Shown here in pieces: positions 27,904 through 39,032 of a DNA stretch of 64,000 bases. A program made the translations under genes and the position numbers. This stretch comes from Stutzerimonas stutzeri. Its GTDB lineage: Bacteria; Pseudomonadota; Gammaproteobacteria; Pseudomonadales; Pseudomonadaceae. The stretch spans positions 4,402,001 to 4,466,000 of the forward strand of contig NC_015740.1 of the NCBI RefSeq assembly GCF_000219605.1. The letters run 5' to 3'. The stretch's first letter is position 1, and every line of letters starts with the position of its first letter. Under the pieces are notes generated by a model. The model did no database searches. It was not told the origin of the DNA and saw nothing but the letters and a program-made list of their open reading frames with translations.

Positions 27904-29570
27904 CACCAGCTCCTGAACTTGGCAGGCGGGTTGTAGAGGCCGCCGGACCACTCCACCAGCTCGGCAATGCTCTTGGCGGCGAGCAGTTCGCGGGTGGCGT
28001 CGTTACGGCGGATGCCGAGGTCTTCCGGCAGGGCGATCAGCCCCTCGCGGCGCATGCGCTCGGTGTCCTTCGGGTTGTGCCGCAGGCCTATGCTGGTGAC
28101 GCCGGCCACCGCGGCGATCATCGCCTGGCGTTCCTCCAGCGAGCGGGCCTTGTACAGGTAGGCGATGCCTTCCTCGGTGAGCAGATGGGTGACGTCGTCG
28201 CCGTAGATCATGATCGGCGCCAGCGGCATGCCGCTCTTCTTCGCCACCTCCACCGCGTCGAGCTGCTCGACGAAGGTGGGTTTGCCGCCTTCCTGGAAGG
28301 TCTCGACCATCTGCACCACGAGCTTCTTGCCGCGCTCGAGCATGGTCACCGGGGCCTCGCCGCCGGGCATGGCCATGTCCAGCCAGGCCGGGGTCGGATG
28401 GCGGCGACCGCGTGGATCGTGGCCCATGTTTGGCGCACCGCCGAAACCGGCCAGGCGGCCGCGGGTGACGGTGGAGGAATGCCCATCACCATCAACCTGC
28501 AGGGTGGCGCCGATGAACAGGTCCACGGCGTACTGCCCGGCCAGCTGGCACATCATGCGATTGGAGCGCATCGAGCCGTCGCGGCCGGTGAAGAACACGT
28601 CCGGGCGCTGGGCGATGTAGTTCTCCATACCCAGCTCGGTGCCGAAGCAATGCACGCTCTCGACCCAGCCAGTCTCGATCGCCGGGATCAGCGTCGGGTG
28701 CGGGTTGAGCGTCCAGTTGCGGCAGATCTTGCCTTTCAGGCCGAGGGATTCGCCGTAGGTTGGCAGGATCAGCTCGATGGCCGCGGTGTTGAAACCGATG
28801 CCGTGGTTGAGCGACTGCACGTTGTGTTTTTCGTAGATGCCGCGGATCGCCATCATCGCCATCAGCACGTGCACCGGCTTGATGTGGCGCGGGTCGCGGG
28901 TGAACAGCGGCTCGATGTAGAACGGCTTGTCCGCCACCACGACGAAATCGACCCAGCTCGCCGGGATGTCCACGCGCGGCAGCTCGTCGACGATCTCGTT
29001 GACCTGGACGATGACGATGCCGTCGCTGAAGGCGGTCGGCTCGACCAGCGCCGGGGTGTCTTCGGTGCTGGGGCCGGTGTAGATGTTGCCGTGGCGATCG
29101 GCCTGGAAGCCGGCCACCAGCGCGACGTTGGGGATCAGGTCCACCAAGAGGCGCGAGTAGAGTTCGATGTAGGTGTGGATGGCGCCGACTTCCAGCAGGC
29201 CGTCTTCGAGCAGCTGGCTGATGCGCAGGCTCTGCGGGCCGGCGAAGGAAAAGTCGAGCTTGCGCGCGATCTGCCGCTCGAACAGATCCAGGTGCTCGGC
29301 GCGGCTGACGCTCGGCATGATCATGTGCAGGTCGTGCAGCTTGCCGGGGTCGGCCTTGGCCAGGGAGCGGGAGAGGAAGTCCGCCTGCTTCTGGTTGTTG
29401 CCCTCGAGCACCACCCGGTCGCCAGGGGCGACCAAGAGTTCCAGGGCCTCGACGATCCGCTCGCTGGGCAGCACCACGCCATCGGCGAGGCTCTGCACCT
29501 GATCGAGACGACGGGCTTTTTCAGCGCGACGACGCGACCACTGCGGCGGTGGGGAGATTGTTGTTGTCAT
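27903..29570 (-). CDS. mdcA: MdcA, malonate decarboxylase alpha subunit
   Basis: MdcA is the acetyl-S-ACP:malonate ACP transferase that swaps acetate for malonate on the carrier. The 555-residue protein has [20 protein letters not shown] near residue 55, [39 protein letters not shown] and [31 protein letters not shown], all typical. ATG 29570 was chosen because the longer frame from 29606 has no ribosome site. The start codon region itself reads ATGACAACAACAATC, which contains an AANAANAA motif. It is the first gene of the operon. Confidence 0.96.
   Translation of the reverse strand: MTTTISPPPQWSRRRAEKARRLDQVQSLADGVVLPSERIVEALELLVAPGDRVVLEGNNQKQADFLSRSLAKADPGKLHDLHMIMPSVSRAEHLDLFERQIARKLDFSFAGPQSLRISQLLEDGLLEVGAIHTYIELYSRLLVDLIPNVALVAGFQADRHGNIYTGPSTEDTPALVEPTAFSDGIVIVQVNEIVDELPRVDIPASWVDFVVVADKPFYIEPLFTRDPRHIKPVHVLMAMMAIRGIYEKHNVQSLNHGIGFNTAAIELILPTYGESLGLKGKICRNWTLNPHPTLIPAIETGWVESVHCFGTELGMENYIAQRPDVFFTGRDGSMRSNRMMCQLAGQYAVDLFIGATLQVDGDGHSSTVTRGRLAGFGGAPNMGHDPRGRRHPTPAWLDMAMPGGEAPVTMLERGKKLVVQMVETFQEGGKPTFVEQLDAVEVAKKSGMPLAPIMIYGDDVTHLLTEEGIAYLYKARSLEERQAMIAAVAGVTSIGLRHNPKDTERMRREGLIALPEDLGIRRNDATRELLAAKSIAELVEWSGGLYNPPAKFRSW
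29558..29565 (-). promoter_or_regulatory. AACAACAA motif at the mdcA start (possible Hfq/Crc site)
   Basis: Codons 2-5 of mdcA spell ACAACAACAATC, matching the AANAANAA motif of Hfq/Crc-controlled mRNAs and lying where binding would block initiation. Two similar motifs occur within the same operon, before mdcG and madL. Confidence 0.45.
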
Positions 29571-29653
29571 GGCGACTCCACAGGTTTTCCGCTTTGTGGA
29601 GCGCACAGTAGGGAGGTGACCGAAAGGTCATCAATCAAGCAGCGGGCGTGACC

Positions 29654-29670
29654 GTTACGATCAGGTTAAC
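29654..29670. promoter_or_regulatory. GTTA-N9-TAAC inverted repeat upstream of mdcA, candidate MdcR operator
   Basis: The sequence GTTACGATCAGGTTAAC is a short interrupted palindrome about 84 bases before the mdcA start codon. LysR proteins bind such dyads near position -60 of the promoters they activate. The assignment to MdcR is inference from position. Confidence 0.3.
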
Positions 29671-29693
29671 GATGTGTCTGGATCGGCACGTTG

Positions 29694-29723
29694 GCCGACG
29701 CGGCGCTGCCGCGCCACGTCGGC
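29694..29723 (-). terminator. Strong stem-loop after the SDR gene
   Basis: GCCGACG...CGTCGGC arms of 13 bases with one mismatch and a four-base loop lie 11 bases beyond the SDR stop codon. No T-run follows, so this may act as an attenuating stem rather than a classical intrinsic terminator. It isolates the mdc promoter from the SDR transcript. Confidence 0.45.
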
Positions 29724-29733
29724 GGCAGGCAAT

Positions 29734-30654
<921 letters not shown>

Positions 30655-30691
30655 TTATACTCGCGCCCATCTGCCCGAAATCAGGAGCCCA

Positions 30692-31249
30692 ATGATGCGA
30701 GGCCGCTTGATCTACCTGATCGGGCCATCCGGTGCCGGCAAGGACAGCCTGCTGGACGCCGCCCGCGAGTCGCTGGCTGGCCGTGGTGTGCGCATCGCGC
30801 GACGGGTCATCACCCGCTCGGCCGAAGCCGTCGGCGAGGCGGCGCATTCGGTGTCGCCGCAGGAATTCGAGCGTCTCGAGGCGCAGGGCGCCTTTGCCCT
30901 CAGCTGGCGGGCCAACGGTCTGGCGTATGGCATTCCGGCAGAGATCGATGAGTGGCTGGCGTCCGGCGAACAGGTGCTGGTCAATGGGTCGCGCGGCTAC
31001 CTGGCAACGGCACGGGAGCGTTATCCAGACCTGCTGGCGGTGCTGCTCAGCGTCGAGCAGGACGTATTGCGCCAGCGCCTGCATGCACGCGGACGGGAGA
31101 CGGCGGAACAGATCGAGTCACGGCTGGCGCGCAACGCGCTGTTCGCCGGCGAACTGGACGACTACATCCGCCTGGACAACTCGACGCCGCTGACTGAAAG
31201 CGTCGAACGCCTGCTGGCGTTGATCGATGAGCATGTGCCAAGGGACTGA
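30692..31249 (+). CDS. phnN: PhnN, ribose 1,5-bisphosphate phosphokinase
   Basis: PhnN phosphorylates ribose 1,5-bisphosphate to PRPP in the carbon-phosphorus lyase pathway. The 185-residue product has a P-loop GPSGAGKDSLLDAAR at the N-terminus, then VITRSAEAVGEAAHSVSPQEF and GLAYGIPAEIDEWLASGEQVLVNGSRGYL, all typical of PhnN and guanylate-kinase relatives. CAGGAG lies before two adjacent ATGs (30692, 30695). No other phn genes are present, so the gene stands alone here and may serve general PRPP supply. Confidence 0.87.
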   Translation: MMRGRLIYLIGPSGAGKDSLLDAARESLAGRGVRIARRVITRSAEAVGEAAHSVSPQEFERLEAQGAFALSWRANGLAYGIPAEIDEWLASGEQVLVNGSRGYLATARERYPDLLAVLLSVEQDVLRQRLHARGRETAEQIESRLARNALFAGELDDYIRLDNSTPLTESVERLLALIDEHVPRD

Positions 31250-31317
31250 GCGTGGCGCCCCGCTGGGCCTCACAGCACTACCCGGCGTCAACCAGAGCCA
31301 CCCTTGAATGCGCTGCC

Positions 31318-31560
31318 TCACCGCCCCGGCTGCGGACGGAAACCCGGTACGCCGCTCGGGCGGTCGACACGGGCGGCCGGCATGCTGCAGTTGAGGTCGC
31401 GAAAGGGCTGGTCGTCGAGCCGTTGCCAGCCTTCGCCGGGCGAAGTCTGGCGGCAGATGACGGTACCGTCGACGATGCTCTGCCAACGGTAATAGGGTGC
31501 CGGCGCAGCGCTGGCGGCGACGGACAGGAGCAGGCAGAAGGCGGTCAGGAAAGTGCGCAT
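31318..31560 (-). CDS. Small secreted hypothetical protein
   Basis: The 80-residue product has a signal peptide (FLTAFCLLLSVAASAAPA, cleavage likely after Ala) and a short mature region with two cysteines (DGTVICRQTSPGEGW, RDLNCSM) that could form one disulphide. ATG 31560 places the signal at the N-terminus; the longer frame from 31599 adds an unlikely leader. It converges on phnN. No family or function was recognised. Confidence 0.6.
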   Translation of the reverse strand: MRTFLTAFCLLLSVAASAAPAPYYRWQSIVDGTVICRQTSPGEGWQRLDDQPFRDLNCSMPAARVDRPSGVPGFRPQPGR

Positions 31561-31631
31561 GGCGGTGTTCGGCGGAACGATGGCGCCACTGTAATTCATC
31601 CGCCGTGCATGGCAAGCGCCGTCCGGCGCGC

Positions 31632-32060
31632 TCAGTACCAGACCCTGGCCGCCTCGCGCATGAAGATCTCCACGGTCTTCGGCCCGACGCCTTCGAACGC
31701 CGCCAGCCGCCGCTCCAGCTCCTTGCGGTTCTCGCTGAGCTCATGGATGCGCCCGAGTTTGCCGCCATACTCGTGGTTGAGCTTCTCGCAGAGCTTGAGC
31801 AGTCGCTCGGCGGTGGATTCGTCGTAGCGTACATAGCGCCCCTCGCCGAGCATGTTCACCAGCTGCTGCCAGCTGCAATTGCCCAGTTTTCGCGGCGTAT
31901 CGCGCTTGTGCTTGTCGACGATGACGCGATACGCCTCGGCGGCGATGTCCTGCTGGATGCGCTTGCCGAACAGGAAGCTGGCGACGAACCACTTGAACAG
32001 CGCGGGCTCGCCGTCGCCCATGTCGATGCCCAGATCTTTGGCGCTGATTTCCGCACTCAT
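31632..32060 (-). CDS. Small protein with C-terminal helix-hairpin-helix (endonuclease III-like fragment fold)
   Basis: The 142-residue product begins MSAEISAKDLGIDMGDGEPALFKWFVASFLFGKRI and ends with LAAFEGVGPKTVEIFMREA, a helix-hairpin-helix of the kind found in HhH-GPD DNA glycosylases. It lacks the iron-sulphur cysteines and most of the two-domain glycosylase fold, so it is shorter than endonuclease III. DNA binding is likely; enzymatic activity cannot be inferred. ATG 32060 follows GAGG. Confidence 0.68.
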   Translation of the reverse strand: MSAEISAKDLGIDMGDGEPALFKWFVASFLFGKRIQQDIAAEAYRVIVDKHKRDTPRKLGNCSWQQLVNMLGEGRYVRYDESTAERLLKLCEKLNHEYGGKLGRIHELSENRKELERRLAAFEGVGPKTVEIFMREAARVWY

Positions 32061-32436
32061 CAGGCGCCCTCCCCTCGAACGATTGTCTGCATTCGAAGCC
32101 GTGCTTTCGGGCAAGTTTCCCCCTTGCCTGAGTCCTGATGAGCGGTTTTTTGCCTATACCGTTCATCCGATAGGCGGATTCTTGCCTAACGCTTCCCTTC
32201 AGGGAGGCAACAGCCCCTGTAGCAGGGGGCTCGCACAGGCTGGCACGCCTTCTGCTACTGGCAATGTGCTCGATGCGATTCCAACGACAAGAAGAGCTGC
32301 CAGCGATACCCACCTCCCGGGCCCGGCCCCGGTGTCATCGCCCCTCTGCTTGTACGTCTGGCGCGTTCCCCGAACGCGGCATCGTCTATCGTCAACATGC
32401 TGCGCCAATCAATAAAAACGAAACGGAGATCCATCC
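32061..32436. other. Divergent intergenic region before the TRAP operon
   Basis: This 376-base stretch between the HhH gene (-) and the TAXI gene (+) contains no credible gene. It holds a short stem-loop (about 32213-32232), a possible sigma-54 promoter at 32241-32256 and an A-rich AATAAAAA element at 32411-32418 before the TAXI ribosome site. The remainder shows nothing recognisable. Confidence 0.6.
32241..32256 (+). promoter_or_regulatory. Sigma-54 type -24/-12 promoter candidate
   Basis: TGGCACGCCTTCTGCT keeps the GG and GC doublets with the required ten-base spacing of the sigma-54 consensus. It lies about 180 bases before the TAXI start codon. The -12 half is weak (CTGCT rather than TTGCA). 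Sigma-54 control of organic-acid uptake is common in Pseudomonas. Confidence 0.35.
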
Positions 32437-33390
32437 ATGAGACTGACCAAACGCTTGGGCCTGCTCGCTGCCGCTGCGGCCTTCACCGCCAGCACCGCGG
32501 CCGTCGCTGCACCGACCTTCATCAACATCCTCACCGGCGGCACCAGCGGCGTGTACTACCCGATCGGCGTGGCCCTGTCGCAGCAGTACAACAAGATCGA
32601 CGGCGCCAAGACTTCGGTGCAGGCCACCAAGGCCTCGGTAGAGAACCTCAACCTGCTGCAGGCCGGTCGCGGCGAGCTGGCCTTCTCCCTGGGTGACTCG
32701 GTGGAAGATGCCTGGAACGGTGTCGAGGATGCCGGCTTCAAGGCCCCGCTCAAGCGCCTGCGCGCCATTGCCGGTACCTACAACAACTACATCCAGATCG
32801 TCGCCAGCGCCGAATCCGGCATCAAGACCCTGGAAGACCTGAAGGGCAAGCGCATCTCCGTCGGCGCGCCGAAGTCCGGCACCGAGCTGAACGCCCGCGC
32901 GATCTTCAAGGCCGCCGGCCTGGACTACAAGGACATGGGCCGCGTCGAGTTCCTGCCCTACGCCGAGTCGGTCGAGCTGATCAAGAACCGCCAGCTCGAC
33001 GCCACGCTGCAGTCCTCGGGCCTGGGCATGGCCGCCATCCGCGACCTGGCCAGCACCATGCCGGTGACCTTCGTCGAAATCCCGGCCGCCGTGGTCGAGA
33101 AGATCGAGAGCGATGCCTACCTGGCGGGCGTGATTCCGGCCGGCACCTATGACGGTCAGGACGCCGACGTCCCCACCGTGGCCATCACCAACATTCTGGT
33201 GACCCACGAGAAGGTCTCCGATGAAGTGGCTTACCAGATGACCAAGCTGATGTTCGACAACCTGGCCGCCCTGGGTAACGCCCACTCCGCCGCCAAGGAC
33301 ATCAAGCTGGAAAACGCCACCAAGAACCTGCCGATCCCGCTGCACCCGGGCGCCGAGCGCTTCTACAAGGAAGCCGGGGTTCTCAAGTAA
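32437..33390 (+). CDS. TAXI-family TRAP transporter substrate-binding protein
   Basis: The 317-residue periplasmic protein has a signal peptide (about 1-25, cleaved after AVA) and opens the mature chain with FINILTGGTSGVYYPIGVALSQ, the TAXI signature region. KASVENLNLLQAGRGELAFSLGD and GKRISVGAPKSGTELNARAIF follow. TAXI proteins hand substrates such as glutamate or 2-oxoglutarate to a fused TRAP permease; the substrate here is not evident. AAACGGAG precedes ATG 32437. The permease gene follows after a repeat-containing gap of 136 bases. Confidence 0.93.
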   Translation: MRLTKRLGLLAAAAAFTASTAAVAAPTFINILTGGTSGVYYPIGVALSQQYNKIDGAKTSVQATKASVENLNLLQAGRGELAFSLGDSVEDAWNGVEDAGFKAPLKRLRAIAGTYNNYIQIVASAESGIKTLEDLKGKRISVGAPKSGTELNARAIFKAAGLDYKDMGRVEFLPYAESVELIKNRQLDATLQSSGLGMAAIRDLASTMPVTFVEIPAAVVEKIESDAYLAGVIPAGTYDGQDADVPTVAITNILVTHEKVSDEVAYQMTKLMFDNLAALGNAHSAAKDIKLENATKNLPIPLHPGAERFYKEAGVLK

Positions 33391-33444
33391 CCCAGCGCTG
33401 AACGACGGGCTGAGCAGGCCCTAGCGCCTGCTCCAGCCCGCTCC

Positions 33445-33495
33445 TTGTAGCAGCAGGCTTGCCCGCGTTGCCTCGTTGGCAAGCCTGCTTCTACA
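33445..33495. repeat. REP-like palindromic repeat between TRAP genes
   Basis: The arms TGTAGCAGCAGGCTTGCC (33446-33463) and GGCAAGCCTGCTTCTACA (33478-33495) are complementary with one mismatch. The TGTAG...GCTTGCC theme is that of Pseudomonas REP sequences. Its place between the binding-protein and permease genes could stabilise the upstream mRNA and lower permease expression. Confidence 0.75.
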
Positions 33496-33526
33496 GGCAT
33501 CCCCTTGCAGTGAGAGAGTGATACCC

Positions 33527-35547
<2,021 letters not shown>

Positions 35548-35551
<4 letters not shown>

Positions 35552-35955
35552 TCGGTCTGTGCCTGGGGCTGGCAGGCGTGGTGTGGGCCGAAGTGCCCAC
35601 CCCCGCCTTCACCCTGGCGTGGAACCACACCATCGAGAAGATCCGCTGGGAAGAGGATTACCGCGTGACGCCGGACGGGCTGCTGCTCGGCGAAGCGCGG
35701 GTCAAGGGTTCTGGCGCCGGGATGGAAATCCCGGATGACGCCGAACTGCGCGACGGGGCCTGGCACTACCAGCGCCGGATGCCCGCGTTGCCGCTCCTGC
35801 GCCTGGGGCGAACCCCCGAGGCGGGAGATTACCAACTGTGTTTTGACCAGCGTTGCCACGCCATGAGCGAATGGCTCGGCCCGCCACAAGCGGACCAGCC
35901 GGCGCTGGAAGTCTGGGGCTGTACCGTGCAAACGGCGAGTGTCGGGAACGATTGA
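35548..35955 (+). CDS. DUF1850 protein of the TAXI-TRAP system
   Basis: DUF1850 proteins are typically encoded with TAXI-TRAP transporters, with unknown role. The 135-residue product starts at GTG 35548, overlapping the permease stop by four bases (GTGA). A short hydrophobic N-terminus (IGLCLGLAGVVWA) suggests export. The mature part has FTLAWNHTIEKIRWEEDYRV, the typical 'W-x-H-S/T-v-E' opening of the family, and two cysteines near CFDQRCHAMSEWLG. Confidence 0.82.
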
Positions 35956-36069
35956 CCGGCTGGCCGGTGATCGTTGAGGTGGGGTGTTCGCGCAAGCGGC
36001 ACCCCTTTTTCTTTGGTTCTTTTCCGGCCAGGCAAGGCTGGGTGCGCTGGATGAACGGTTTGTTTGATA

Positions 36070-36782
36070 GCGCTTAGCGAGTCGCCTGAAAGTCTGGTTT
36101 CGCCCTGCTGGGCGAGTTTCTTTTGGCAGTCGCCCCAAAAGAAACCAAAAGGTCTTTCCCCTGCCATCCGGCCCCGCGCTTCGCGCGGGGTACGTTCGCT
36201 CCATCGCTGCTCCAGGGGTCGGCTTACAAGGGCCATCCATGGCCCTTTAAGCCTTTCGCCGCATCCCTGCGGCTCAACCCCTTACACAGCGATTCCACTC
36301 ACCCTCCTGATGGGGCGCTTGCGTATCGCCTGATACTCTGTGCGAACAACAGCAACAACATGAGAAGCCCTAGGGCTCTCGGGAGCCACTACTGCAATCC
36401 TATGGCAGACGCATTGAGCAGCGCGGTAGCGCCGGGGGCAGCTTTCTACTCAAGGGGCTTGGGGACAATTAACGAATTCTTGGCTTGGTTTTTAAATAAC
36501 GCTTTTTGTGCACAGGGATTCAGGCGACTCCATACGCCCCTTCAGGAGGGTGAACGAAGCCGTCGTGGAGAGGGGCGAGCCGCAGGGATGCGGCGAGAGC
36601 CGTATAGGGCCATGGATGGCCCTTGTACGGCGACCCTCGGAGCGGCGGCGTAGTGAACGAACCCGGAGCGAAGCGCAGGGCCGGATGCAGGGGCAAAGCG
36701 TTTTTGGTTACTTTTTCCGCGTCTGGAAAAAGTGACTCGCCCAGCAGGGCGAAACCAAGCTTTCAGGCAACTCGCCAAGCGC
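36070..36782. repeat. Long imperfect inverted repeat (arms of about 275 bp)
   Basis: The left arm (36070-36343) and the reverse complement of the right arm (36508-36782) align over nearly their whole length. Shared blocks include TGGTTTCGCCCTGCTGGGCG, CATCCGGCCC, ACAAGGGCCATCCATGGCCC, GCCGCATCCCTGCGGCTC and CACCCTCCTGA. Each arm contains its own smaller hairpins. Similar sequence blocks are common between genes in Pseudomonas genomes. No transposase is present and target duplications were not seen. Confidence 0.8.
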
Positions 36783-36857
36783 CATGAAGCAAAGCCTGCC
36801 AGCCGCCGCCACTATATCCGCCGTCACAAGACAACAAGGCAGCCATTCCCCGCCCAC

Positions 36858-36892
36858 AAAAAAGACGCACACCCCTTTCGGTGGTGTGCGCC
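36858..36892 (-). terminator. Rho-independent terminator of the ferritin-like gene pair
   Basis: On the minus strand a GC-rich stem (GCGCACACC / GGGTGTGCG) is followed by a run of six T residues. It begins about 22 bases after the stop codon of the second ferritin-like gene. Confidence 0.85.
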
Positions 36893-36914
36893 AAAGCGTC
36901 CCGCTCGCACGCTG

Positions 36915-37637
36915 TTACTTGGTCTGCATGATCAGATCGCGGCGCATCAGCGTCTTGATCTTCACCAGATGGTCGTCTTCCTGGGTCTTGGCCTTCGTGA
37001 AGCTATCGGCAATGTTCGGATGGCCCGCCGCCTGCGCCAGCTCGATCAACAGCTCCCAGGCCGCGTTGTCGGTCAGCTCCACGGTCAGAAGCGCATTCAG
37101 GCACTGGTCGACGTTGGTCCGCGGGTCGGTCAGCACGTTGACGATTCCCAGGGACATGGCCCCGACGACATCGGCGCAAGGGGTCTGCGCGGTCGGGTCG
37201 GCGCCGAGGGTTTCGATCGCCTGGTGCACCAGCATCATGTGCTCGTGCTCCTCGTTGCGGATGTGCATGAGCGTATCGACCAGGGCGGTGTCCGGCGTGT
37301 CGAGCGCCTTGACCTTGGCGATCATCGCTTCGTACAGACGCACCCCGTTGCGCTCGTAGGCCAGGCGCTCGCCCAGCTTGTCGAGAAACACCTCGGGGCT
37401 CTTGCCGCGCATCATGTCGAAGCCGGTCTTGAGCATGCCCTTGGCCGAACCCGGCACCGGCACGGAGCCGATGCGGTCGGCCTCGGCGGCGCGTTCGGTG
37501 CGCTCGACCAGCATGCCGCGCTCATCACCCGGCACGTCCGGATGAATCTCGTTGACCGCCTCGAGCAGGCGCTTGGTGTCCTTCGGGGACATCTGCACGC
37601 CGGTGAAGTTGGAACCCACTTTCGCTGCTGTAGCCAT
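36915..37637 (-). CDS. Ferritin-like domain protein (second of a pair)
   Basis: The 240-residue product has a ferritin-like four-helix core with metal-ligand style residues in GERLAYERNGVRLYEAM and MHIRNEEHEHMMLVHQAIETLG (E-E-H pattern), and a later ELTDNAAWELLIELAQAAGH helix. Proteins like this may bind iron or manganese and act in stress protection; the exact role is unknown. It follows the other ferritin-like gene by ten bases and ends at a clear terminator, so the two form a short operon. Confidence 0.75.
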   Translation of the reverse strand: MATAAKVGSNFTGVQMSPKDTKRLLEAVNEIHPDVPGDERGMLVERTERAAEADRIGSVPVPGSAKGMLKTGFDMMRGKSPEVFLDKLGERLAYERNGVRLYEAMIAKVKALDTPDTALVDTLMHIRNEEHEHMMLVHQAIETLGADPTAQTPCADVVGAMSLGIVNVLTDPRTNVDQCLNALLTVELTDNAAWELLIELAQAAGHPNIADSFTKAKTQEDDHLVKIKTLMRRDLIMQTK

Positions 37638-37647
37638 GATCGTCTCC

Positions 37648-38817
37648 TCAGGAAGCCTTGCGCATCAGTTCGCCACCCGGCGCCCACTGGTAGCCCGCCG
37701 AGACGATGTCCGAGGCGAGCCCTTCCGAGGCGAGGTGGTTGCGGTAATCCAGCGAGGACTGCGGCTCCTTGGCCTTGTCCACGTAGGCGGGGCCGGCGGT
37801 ACGCAGGTTGACCTCGGCGGCCAGTACCTGGCGCACGAAATCGCGCTGGCTCTTGAACTCGACCATCTTCGGCAGCGGGCCGGCGAGCACCTCGGCCGGG
37901 TCGCGGCCTTCGAGCTTCTTGAACCATTCGCAGGCGACATTGAGGTGGCCCAGCTCATAGTCGAGGAAGCGCTCCCACATGGCCTTGATGCGCGGATTGG
38001 TCTCCTGCTCGGCGCAGCTGGCGTACATGTAGACTTCCATCGCCTCGTGCACCAGCCACTTCTCCATATGGCTTTCGCTGGGGTCGGAGAGCGCGCCGTA
38101 CTGGGTCACGTGCTGCTCTTCCACCGACGCGATCTCGGCATACAGCTGGCGCGCCAGCGGGTCGGCGAACAGCGGGCCGATGTTCATGTAGTAGTCGTGG
38201 GTCTGGTATTCCGCGCCGGTGATCAGCGCTGCGTGGATCTTGGTGATGAGCGCGGCGGAGTTCTTCTCGTAGTTGTCCCGGATGTCGTTTTCCGGATGAC
38301 GATGGTGCTCCGATGTTTTCCGCCCGGGCACGATGTCGGTATAGCCCTGCAGGATGTTGTTGGCATCCTTGCCCTCGAGGCGATCGAGCATCGCCGAGTA
38401 GCGGTACAGGTGATCGAAGTCTTCCAGCAGGCCGAAGCGATAGGTCTGCGCCTGGTAGGGGTCGGGCTCGTTCTGCGCCACAGCGGCGGTCACCTCGATG
38501 GCCACCTGCTCGTAGGCCACAGTGGTTTCCAGTGGCGAGTGGTCGGCGCCGATCAGCCAGTTGACCATGGTTGCCTGGTGCTGCTCGACGCGGCGGATCT
38601 CGGCCAGCGGCAGGCGCAGCTCCTTGTTGAAGCGCGCAATGCCGTGCTTGAGGCGCAGGGCGTCGGTCTCGACGCCGTTCATGAGGATGATGCGCACACG
38701 GGTAAACGCATCGTCATCGAGCTTGCTGATCGGCTTGCCGGCCATTTCCTTCCATGTGAACTTCTGCTTCTCCAGTGGCGTGCCTTTGTTGTCGAGAATT
38801 CCGGAAATGGTCTCCAT
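37648..38817 (-). CDS. Ferritin-like domain protein (first of a pair)
   Basis: The 389-residue product is helical, with E/H motifs fit for a di-metal site: EIASVEEQHVTQYG, VHEAMEVYMYASCAEQE and LDYELGHLNVACEWFKK. The N-terminal third is not recognisable. ATG 38817 (METISGILDNKGTPLEKQKF) follows GGAGG; the longer frame from 38979 has no support. It heads a two-gene operon with another ferritin-like protein. The substrate, if any, is unknown. Confidence 0.75.
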   Translation of the reverse strand: METISGILDNKGTPLEKQKFTWKEMAGKPISKLDDDAFTRVRIILMNGVETDALRLKHGIARFNKELRLPLAEIRRVEQHQATMVNWLIGADHSPLETTVAYEQVAIEVTAAVAQNEPDPYQAQTYRFGLLEDFDHLYRYSAMLDRLEGKDANNILQGYTDIVPGRKTSEHHRHPENDIRDNYEKNSAALITKIHAALITGAEYQTHDYYMNIGPLFADPLARQLYAEIASVEEQHVTQYGALSDPSESHMEKWLVHEAMEVYMYASCAEQETNPRIKAMWERFLDYELGHLNVACEWFKKLEGRDPAEVLAGPLPKMVEFKSQRDFVRQVLAAEVNLRTAGPAYVDKAKEPQSSLDYRNHLASEGLASDIVSAGYQWAPGGELMRKAS

Positions 38818-39032
38818 GGAGCCTCCGTTGTTATGCGTGGGAATCAGGCATAGGGGGATCGCCGCGTGAAAATTGCGCGACCTATAGAGGGGACCGGAGG
38901 GGCTGAAAAATGATTCGCGCCGTTCAGCGGGTCGCCAGATCGCAGCCGATGAACGGTAAATTGCAGATTTTCGAAACACAGGGCATCAGACGACGTAACC
39001 CGCGCGGTTGCCGGGCGCGCCGTTTCGCTTGT

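Larger units (their letters stand above)
35956..36914. other. Long intergenic region holding an inverted-repeat element
   Basis: This 959-base gap contains no credible protein. Most of it is a pair of long complementary arms (36070-36343 and 36508-36782) around a 164-base spacer, followed by the terminator of the ferritin-like genes. Short frames inside the arms have no ribosome sites and arise from the repeat itself. Confidence 0.7.

Noticed and set aside
27894..29651. A 585-codon open frame on the plus strand opposite mdcA
   Set aside because: mdcA is certain on the minus strand; the plus frame is a shadow with no start site.
36123..36735. Short open frames within the inverted-repeat arms
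   Set aside because: They occur because of the repeat, lack ribosome sites and give arginine- and proline-rich products typical of noncoding Pseudomonas repeats.
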